A stretch of DNA of 64,000 nucleotides from an uncultured Desulfuromusa sp. (lineage in GTDB: Bacteria; Desulfobacterota; Desulfuromonadia; Desulfuromonadales; Geopsychrobacteraceae), in contig NZ_OY776575.1 of assembly GCF_963675815.1 (NCBI RefSeq), forward strand, positions 248,001 through 312,000. The letters run 5' to 3'. Below the pieces are notes generated by a model. That model worked only from the letters and a program-made list of their open reading frames with translations, searched no databases and was not told where the DNA came from. A program made the position numbers and the translations under genes. Positions 53,801 to 62,000 of the stretch are shown one piece after another; the stretch's first letter is position 1, and every line of letters starts with the position of its first letter.

Positions 53801-55966
53801 CAACAATTCCGTCTTTGGGTCGGCAAATACGGTCACCGGATCAATCTGGTCAACCAACCACATTGGTTGTGGCAAAGTCTCATCGAACAACCCATCAGCG
53901 GCATAGACGCGAACCAGATATTTTAACGTTGTTACCGGAGCTGAATAGATTTCAGAATCGGCCTGCCACTCTCCCCGTCCATTGTCGTCCAAAGGAATAA
54001 CCGCTATTGGAATATCCCTGATGGATTGATTTTCAAGAAAAATTCGAACTTCAGATCGGTCAGTGAAACTGCGGTAGTTCGTATAAAGCTGGAATTCAAC
54101 CCGGTTTTCAACAAACTCTGTCTCAGCGACATCTTTGTAACTCATTGACCGTGGCCAGGCGGTGATGTTCAAGCGCGGTTCTTGTTGCAAACTGTCGTGT
54201 TTGAACGCGACACTGGAGTTATTTAAAGCAATGTCTGTACAACGTTGGACGTCGGAAATACTCTTGTCAGGATCATCGACAGGCTGACCATCGATAGTGA
54301 TCCGCATCAGGTTAAGCGCATAAGGGTTCTTTGTTTCAACCTCGCGATTCAGCCGGGTAATTTCAACCCCTTCATATTCATCCAGTACGACCAGTTCGTC
54401 GTAGACAACCTGGACGATGACCCGGGATTGGTCTGATTCCAAAAAACCGGTATTGACAACGTCATCAGACTGAAGAAAGCCTCTTCCTTCAAATTCAGTT
54501 TGTAATTCGGTCAACCCGAGCTTTTCACTGACAGCTTCCATAGCACGTCTGGCACGAGCCATGGACCAGCCAATATCGTCACCATATATAGCCGCCGTGC
54601 GCCGATTCAAGCGTTTGTTGTCGGTGTAACCAACGAAGCGCAATCTTACGTTGGTTTTGGCCGAGACCTCATTCATGGCCCGGCGTAATTGCTCAATAAT
54701 TCTGTTTGACACAAGCGGTTGCCCTGCCGCAAACAAAATTGCATCAATATCTCCAGAAGGAGAGTTATAAACACGGGAAATTGTTTCAGAACCGGCTGCT
54801 TCAGGACATATCTGCGGTTCGGTGGGGAGTTCCTGCAGCGGATCGTCATGCCAGAACTCAACCTCAATTCTCCGGTTAAGAGCTCGGCCTCGCGGAGTGT
54901 CATTTGCAGCCACCGGACGTGTTGGTCCTCTCCCTCTGCTGTCGATAAAAGCATTCGGCAACTGGAGGTCATCCTGAACGGCAAGAGCAACCCGACGGGC
55001 AACGGCTTTCGACAAAGCCAGCTGATGCCCGTAAATTCTTTTTTTCCGACCCGTCAGCTTTTTGTTATCTGTGTATGCGGTGAACCTGACAAGAACATTC
55101 TGTTTGTCTTTGAGATGATTCAGGGCTTGTCTGATCTGGTTGATAAATGAGGCAGGAACGCTAAGCACACCATCATCGAAGTAAAGCGGTGAAACCAGAT
55201 TTTTCACCACTGTACGGTGTGAATGACCAACCTTATAGCGTAATTTACACACAGTTTCGGATCGACAAACCTTGATCCGATTCACCTGGCGGGGAATAAT
55301 GATTTCCTTATTGACAAGTTTTTCAACGATTTCGTCATACCAGACTTCTACTTCCACTCTTCGATTAAGGGCCCGTCCCTCTTCAGTTTTATTGTCAGCG
55401 ACCGGGTTTCCGGATCCTGAACCTTCATAGGAGATCGCTTCAGCAGGGAGGTTTAATGCCTGCTGGCAATATTCAGCTACCGCCCCTGCCCGCTCATGAG
55501 AAAGTCCTTCATTGTCACCATATTGGAGCTGTAACTCGTCGCTGAGAGGTTGAGAATCGGCATGACCAATAAAATGGAGTCTCACATTGGCCCGATCGCG
55601 CATCTTTTCCAAAACGGTACGCAAAATGTCGAGATAATTATCAGGTATTTCTGCGTCACCTTCGTTAAAGCGAACGGCCGGCACAAGATCTGTGAGCTTT
55701 ACTGTTTTGACATCTTCTTCCAGAATCTGGCGCATTTCCACCTGATCACCCTGATCTTCATTGAAGATGGAAGGATCAAGGCTCCAGGGTGTGAAAGACT
55801 GGTCAGCAGGCAGGTGTCTTTCGGTTGCCTGACCGATATCTGCCGTTTCTCGAACCAGAATTTCGGTCTCTGGTTTAAGAAACACAGTATTTACAGCCCA
55901 AGAACATTCAGCTCCGACTGATAACACTATTCCCAGCAATAAGATGTTAATACGCCATATTTTCAT
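50882..55966 (-). CDS. Outer-membrane protein with three OmpA-like domains and a C-terminal beta-barrel
   Basis: The 1694-residue protein starts with a signal peptide (INILLLGIVLSVGAECSWAV). It has three successive OmpA/MotB-type peptidoglycan-binding modules. The first (about 90-215) contains VRLHFIGHADSQPL and the closing EEGRALNRRVEVEVWYDE. The second (about 250-375) contains VRFTAYTDNKKLTG and RGRALNRRIEVEFWHDD. The third (about 405-535) contains VRLRFVGYTDNKRL but diverges at the ring-binding end. Ig-like or sugar-binding-like regions follow (VTVFADPKTELLAGYGESRI). The last 700 residues are a long beta-barrel with alternating residues, ending in L (FFINLIGKL). Barrel plus OmpA modules implies an outer-membrane anchor that grips peptidoglycan. 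Confidence 0.85.
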   Translation of the reverse strand: MKIWRINILLLGIVLSVGAECSWAVNTVFLKPETEILVRETADIGQATERHLPADQSFTPWSLDPSIFNEDQGDQVEMRQILEEDVKTVKLTDLVPAVRFNEGDAEIPDNYLDILRTVLEKMRDRANVRLHFIGHADSQPLSDELQLQYGDNEGLSHERAGAVAEYCQQALNLPAEAISYEGSGSGNPVADNKTEEGRALNRRVEVEVWYDEIVEKLVNKEIIIPRQVNRIKVCRSETVCKLRYKVGHSHRTVVKNLVSPLYFDDGVLSVPASFINQIRQALNHLKDKQNVLVRFTAYTDNKKLTGRKKRIYGHQLALSKAVARRVALAVQDDLQLPNAFIDSRGRGPTRPVAANDTPRGRALNRRIEVEFWHDDPLQELPTEPQICPEAAGSETISRVYNSPSGDIDAILFAAGQPLVSNRIIEQLRRAMNEVSAKTNVRLRFVGYTDNKRLNRRTAAIYGDDIGWSMARARRAMEAVSEKLGLTELQTEFEGRGFLQSDDVVNTGFLESDQSRVIVQVVYDELVVLDEYEGVEITRLNREVETKNPYALNLMRITIDGQPVDDPDKSISDVQRCTDIALNNSSVAFKHDSLQQEPRLNITAWPRSMSYKDVAETEFVENRVEFQLYTNYRSFTDRSEVRIFLENQSIRDIPIAVIPLDDNGRGEWQADSEIYSAPVTTLKYLVRVYAADGLFDETLPQPMWLVDQIDPVTVFADPKTELLAGYGESRIGNRNIIIRGGTVQAHGTDIPPEHQVWLAGHVVPVDGNGNFVAEEILPEGLHTVEVAVLDKSGNGELFLRDMSLENHDWFNIGIVDLTLSGNKTNGPAKLLAPDNQKYSDDFSLDGRLAFYSHGKLDNGWKLTASADTREGPVDEIFSNFIDKSSDALFRRMDPDNHYPTLGDDSTVTENAPTRGKFYLKMEKHQSYGLWGNFKIGYTENNLAQVDRNLYGGNLHYEAIDTTSFGEPRLLLDGFGADPGTVAGRDEFRGTGGSLFFLRNQDILEGSERIRIEVRDKDSGLVIAVKSLTADLDYDIDYIQGQILLSEVLPTTAADNFLVETESMSGHPVFLVVRYEHTPGFSDPDTMVTGGKAHYWFGDLVKLGVVAEWQEEEDIEKSLGGIDLTVRKTSNSWIKLEVARSRGSSVTTETSDDGGYRFSSDYTDDDSLEATAYRLDTAIGFADFNKKWRGRTTFYLQDLDGGYSAPGQSASEDITQYGGTLEVPVSKKLSGRMKLDKQIQSQGLETESSEINLDYIFNQNWLLSAGVRSDKRQDNSTTAISTQETGDRTDAVLRTSYDSRERWTAYGFVQESIQTTGDRDDNGRIGVGGSWRLTDRFNLLGELSEGDLGTGASAGTEFLYTDRTTIYTNYALENERTDNGVLSKKGNMVSGFRSRYSDSASVYLEEQYTHGNVPTGLVHSTGVELAASDRLNFSANLDYGTLKDPDTAAELERVAVAASVGYGFDRLAFASGLEYRVDNTEQSDSSFSERTTWLFKNNFKFQLSADWRVVGKFNYSQSESSLGKSYDSDYTEAVVGYAYRPVEFDRLNVLLKYTYFYNLPAGSDSDSDFIQRTHIGAIDAMYDLTPHWTLGGKYAYRFSQVAQDPENPEYFDSRALLYVLRADWHFLHRWDALMEARMLDLPDAQDRKSGVLLALYRHLGSHLKLGAGYNFSDFSDDLTQMDYQHQGFFINLIGKL

Positions 55967-56020
55967 TTAGTTTCATTTACATTTAGTGGTTACGAATTTC
56001 TGTCAAACAGCTGATAGTGA

Positions 56021-59000
56021 CTAACGTTGAGGCGGACTCCCACGGCGCCAGAAAATTTCTGTTTCTATGGTTAAACTGGAATTGCTTTTTGTTTCCCAGT
56101 CGTCGGTAATCATCGATTTCAGTTTTTTGAGTCGTTTTTGGACCAGCTCTTCGGTTTCGACATCTGCCAGATATGAAAGACGCAGTACGGATGGCTCTTC
56201 CTTCAGAACGGCCAACAGCTGATCGATTTTTGATTGCCACTGTATCCGCAACTCTGTGGTTTCCGGTTCGAATACTCCATCAGCAATATCAATAGCGACA
56301 ACACGGTGAATCGTTGCCCCAAAATTGAAACGCATCATTTTGCCGCGCGTTGCTCTTTGTACGCGTGGATTTTCCGTCGTTACCCGATAACCTGTTGGTA
56401 AACTGCGATCATCAAGCTTCATAATAAAGTTGCTGCCCCGATCTTCATCCGGAACCACTGCACAAGTGATGTGATAGCGTCCGTGCTTGTCAGTTGTTGC
56501 GATCAAGCCACGGGCTGTGACCAGCCTCACTCCTGACATTCCGGATTCACCTTGATCCTGCCAACCATTCAGGTTTATATCGTTAAAAACCTTGCCGATG
56601 ACGTCCGTACAATCCATGTCCGGGTCCGGAATAACGCGCACCGTGGCACTGGCTTCACCTGAAACGGCAGATCCAAAAATCGTGTTGAATACCCGCGCCC
56701 GATTCACATATTCACCTTCAGAGACTCCGGAGCTGACCACAAGCAACAATTTGATTGTATGAACCTCGTTCACCCCAAGTTCGAGATTGTTCCACCTCAA
56801 TTCTTGTTCATTGATGAATGGTTCAACGGCATCCCCATTGAGACGGGCACTACCAGCAACATATTTAAACCCGGCAGGAAAATAATCGACGATGCTGATA
56901 TCATCCAATGGTGCCCCATAGATATTCGTCACTGTAATGGTGTAAGGAACCAGTGAGCTTTTGGATACATTGGTCAGGGATGCAGACTTGGAGATGACTA
57001 CGGCACCATCCAGAACCGGGTCGATCGGGATAGGATTGTTGAAAATCTGACTCTGCCCCGGAATTGTGCCATCATTCAACAGCAGTTGCAGGTGATAGTT
57101 CGTCCCGGGTGAACCTGCTGCAATTGATAATGGTGGGACTCCAGCTGAAGCAACCGCTTCACAAAATCCGGTTGTTGCAGGAACGGCATCAACAGCGCTC
57201 CCAGGACACCCGGGAACTGAAAAAGCAGCTGTCGTGGCGTCACTGTTCGGTGGAATAATCAACGATGGAGCAGCCAGATAACCGGTCGCCGGTGCGGTTA
57301 CATAGATCAGGTATGACCCACCCGGTGGACAGGCCGCGTTGCTGAAGTTCAGATCAAATTTGTAGAAACCATTTTGTGTTGTCACCTGGTTTTGCTGAAC
57401 CGGATCATCAAAGCACAGTTCCGGCAGTTCTACTCCGGTGACTGCATTCACCATTTTCAAACCAGCCCCGGCAACCGCTACCCGTGCCACTGAATTATAG
57501 ATAGTCCCATTCGGCCACAGAGGAAGATTTAAATTCTGGAGATTCCCGCCTTCCACAACGCTGATATCGGTAATAACCTGGGGGCCATCGGTGAAAACAG
57601 AATCAGCGTAACCCACTGACGGGGTATTGACTCCGGCTCCGGGTGCATAAAACCGAAGTTCATAAAGACCGCTGACGTTTGCACTTGGAAGCAGTCCGGT
57701 CAAATGATAGAGACCATCTGAATCGGTTGTGACACTGGTCACAAAAAGATTATTCAGGTAAAGCTCGACCCGCCAATCCAATTGAGGATTTTCGTTGTCG
57801 GCGGTATAAACCAGATCAAGGGATTCATCATGCCAGATACGACCGTTTAATGCTGCGCTCCCCGGAGTGCCACCAACATCCAGGGCTGCTGTGGCCGAAT
57901 CGCTCTGTTGCGGATTATTCCATCTCACGACCCCGGTATTTGTTATAGTCGTTCCTAAAGGAGTATCGGCGGCAATCTGCGCCTGAAACCGAACCTGAAA
58001 GGTTGCTCCCGGGGCCAGATTTCCATAAACGGCGGCATAATCAGCGGTGAGGATATTTCCAGCATAACTTATTCCTGCGACGTCCCCATCCATGCGACCT
58101 GATCCAACGATATAACTGATCTGGTCACCCAGAGGCAAATTAAGATCATCGGTGACAATCACCTGGGTAGCTGGCAGACTCCCGATATTTGTAATTCGGA
58201 TCAGGTACGCCAATTCCGCACCCGGTTCAGCGCTACCGCCATCAACGACACTGACGTCCTTGGTGATTGACAACAATTGGACATCGCCAACAGCTATGAC
58301 CGTTGGCTGAAAACCGTTAGAGGCAATACCGTCGGCATCGGTTAATCCCGCGATCAGCTCTGCACTGCTGACAGTTCCCTGATTGCTGATTAGCGTACCC
58401 GTCGGTGTACCGGAATTAACCTGGACTTCAAAAGTAATTTCGGCACTTGCTCCGGGTGAAATAATCCCGGCACCCGGGTTATCATCTGAATTCACCGGCA
58501 GTCCCGCAATCAGCGGCAGTACCCCTCCGTCCGAGCCGATCGGCATACTGTTGAGTCGCAGAGAATCTTCAATATAGGTCGTATTATTCGGCAAATTATC
58601 GGTCAAAGTTGCCAATGTCGATGGAATAGCCCCTGAGTTGGTTATGGTGATCCGATATCTCAACACATCATCCGGATCAACAATTCCGATTGAACCGAGA
58701 TCAGTGAAAATTTCAACCGTTTTTTGTGAATAAAGAAGCGGGAGATTGCCGACAACATTCCTGGTTGGATCATTGATTACCGGTGTTGCAGGATCATCTG
58801 ACGGTTGTTCAGGAAAAGCGCCACTCCCCTCTCCATGACCATTAACAAACCCCTGATTTTCTATCACCAGGCCATCCATGGCATCCACATCAACGACCAC
58901 ATCAAAGGTGACGACCGCAACAGTGTCAGATCCTGCAGGCAGGGACCCCGACGTTGAAAGCTCTGGCACATTAATCAGTATGCCACTGTGTAAAGGATTA

Positions 59001-62000
59001 AGACCTGGAGTTGTGTCAGCGATTGCAACACCATTAAGGGTGGTGCTGTTGATGACATAGACGGTGTTCGCCGGGGTGAAATCCCGAAGAATAACATCAA
59101 CCGCATTTTCATTGCCGATATTACGAATGGTGATGGTGTAGCGCAATGATTCTCCCGCCAGTAAAACTGCCGGATCACCATCCAGGAAAGTCGAGGTTTT
59201 CAAGACTTCAAATACCGGGGCCGAATTGATCAGGGTGACTGTCGGATCTTCGTCTTCCAGTGCTGTTGCATCAGTCGTATCACTTTTACGAAATAATTGT
59301 CCCCCGGCAAGAAGATCGGCCTGATTCAGGATCTCAGTGCCATTGGTGATAACGGCTGCGAGTTGTACCGTAAATTCAATAGCCAGAGTTCCGTCCACCG
59401 GTACATTCAGATTCCGGATATCAACCAGGCCGGTTCCCTTGCTGCCACCCGCGGGATCAGTTCCTGAAGTATCTGCTCCGGCTGGAACCGACACCAGAGT
59501 CAAAGTTCCGGGAACAAATAGCATCGGCGCAGTCGTTTGCAGACTTTCAAGTTCATCGACAACAGCCAGATCATTCAGGGGGATTGAACTGGTATTAATG
59601 ATCTCCAAACGATATCTCAGAATATCTCCCGGGGTCGCGATGGAACCATCAGTTGAGGTCGTCTGGTTAAAAACCGACTTGCGGAAATCAAGACTGCTGA
59701 CAACCACCTGGGTCGGGTCGTTGACATCGACAGTGTTGGGATCATCAGTCGGTTGTTCAGAGAAAGGACCGCTGCCGACACCGGAACCATTGAGAAACCC
59801 CTGGTTTGAAATAAACGTGCCGCTTGGTACCGTTTCATCAACCTGAACATCAAAGGTTATGGTTGCAAAATTCTCTGCACTTTCTTCCGTGTCGGCACGC
59901 ATCACTCCGGCGGTCGGATCCTCGCTTGCATTGATAAGAATCCCCGCCTCCAAAGGTGACGTGGATGGTGCAGGGTCAACCAGAGATTCACCGTTCAGAG
60001 TGGTACTCCCGGCAATATAACGTGTATTGGCAGGGATACTGTCTCGTAACTCCACCGAAACCGCATTTTCAGTGCCGGTATTTTTGACGGTGATGGAGTA
60101 TCGCAGCAGATCACCGGCAAACAGAATCGTCGCAGCACCGGTTAAATCCTCTACGGTTTTCTGCAATTGCCATTGTGGAGAAGAAATGATGAGTGTTTGT
60201 GTGGGATTATTCTCACCGGCGATATCAGGGTCGTCACTCAATATGACTCCGAGCCCCGACAAGAAGAGTTGCGCCTGATTTAAGACGAATGTTGCATCGT
60301 TGATAACCGGCAGGAGCTCAATCGTGAATTCGATGGTCAGAGTGTCTCCACCATCAAGGATAATATCTCTGATATCAAGCAGACCTGTCCCCGCAGCACC
60401 ACCAGTAGGATCGCTGACATCGGTGCCACCATGACCTGGAAATACAGTGAGGCTACCGGGCACAAAAAGAGAATGACTGTTTAACCGGTCAAGCTCGTCG
60501 GTAATGGAAAACCAGGCGGGAGCAGTACTGATGTTGGTCACCTGTAACTGGTATCTCAGCGTATCACCGGGTGCGGCATTAACACCTGGCATTCCAGTGG
60601 TTTCATTGATAACAAGTTTCTGAAAAACCAGTTCCGGAGCAACGCCGATAGTTGTCGCAAAAACCGGACCGACACAATAGTCATCCGGAGCGATGATTGT
60701 CGGGCAGCCGGCTCCGGTGCGTTCATAGGAAACACTGCTTTCAAGTGAAGTCCAGTCACTCCAGACGCCATTTTCTATAATGCCGTCGGGATGAGCGACA
60801 ACCTGTACCTGGGTGTGATAGGTAATAAGGAGAATCTGCCCGGAGGCGACATCAAGAGTTCCATCGCCATTTGCCCTTCCCCAGGTCAACGGCCCCATCG
60901 GAGCTCCGGCCGGTATGGCAACAAATCCGGGAACTGGGACTCCATCCAAAGTTGCCGTCGGGGTAAATTCGCTGTCCAGAATCACTCCAACCGGCAAGGT
61001 ATCGACGATGTTGATGTCAAAAGCAGTGGAGTTTGCGCTCCCGGTGTTGACGATGGTCAACTGATATTCAAGAATATCTCCGGCAAAAGGAGGATCCCCG
61101 GGATTCTTTCCCACTGTTACGTTCGCCAGAGTCTTGGTCAAGGTCAAGTCGGGTTCAGATACGGTAACAACCGGTGTTGTCGCGGTGATTGTTTCCGTTG
61201 TTCCGGTTTCACCATTCAAGTAACTGATCGTGGCACCATTCTGAAGGAAGTCACCCGCATCAGTGTCCATATCGTTATTGACACGCGCGAAATAATCGAT
61301 ATGAATCATGGGATCAAGTGCGTGCAGATTCTCATCATCTTCGGTCTGGGTCACGACAGTCCCGATGTCCCAAGTAGCACTGCCATTCGTTCCGTCAGCC
61401 GGCCAGGAATTAAATGCTGCTTCGCTGGGGACTTGACCATTGATTGTACTGATACCGTCAAAGCTATAGTTGATATCGAAGTCGGTATTGTTCGCAAGAA
61501 CGTAACTCAGACCGGCAGCGTCAAGACTGTCGCTAACGGTAACACCGTGACTTTCTCCTTCTGGTAGATCAATACTGATTCTGAATTGTTTGTGTGCACC
61601 TATCGTCGGAATTATCGCTGGTTCCAGGTCCGTTTTAGCTGCTACGACATCGAAAACATTCAGCTGAGCTGTTGCCGTGTTTTCATAATCATTGATTGGG
61701 TCACCGCTATTCGGCAGAGTGCCGTTGCGCATTCCTGTTGTACTGCCATTCTCTCCAATGGAGGCATAACTGTTAAGTGTCGTGGTCTGATCAGGGAGTG
61801 AAGTCCAATCCGCCTGAAGGGTATTGATCAAATCTTCCAGTGGCTGCACATCGGTGTGGATAGTTGCGGTGAAGTTAAAACTGATACTGGAACCGACCGC
61901 GATTCCATTAGGTGCGTTCCAGCTGAAAATCGGTTGATTGGGTCCTAATGTAGTCGTGTCGACATGATCAGGCGGATCTGTCCCACTGACATTTCCGGCA

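Noticed and set aside
60791..61567. 258-codon open frame on the plus strand inside the DUF11 gene
   Set aside because: Antisense to well-defined DUF11 repeats; composition is rich in G, I, V and C with no recognisable domain.
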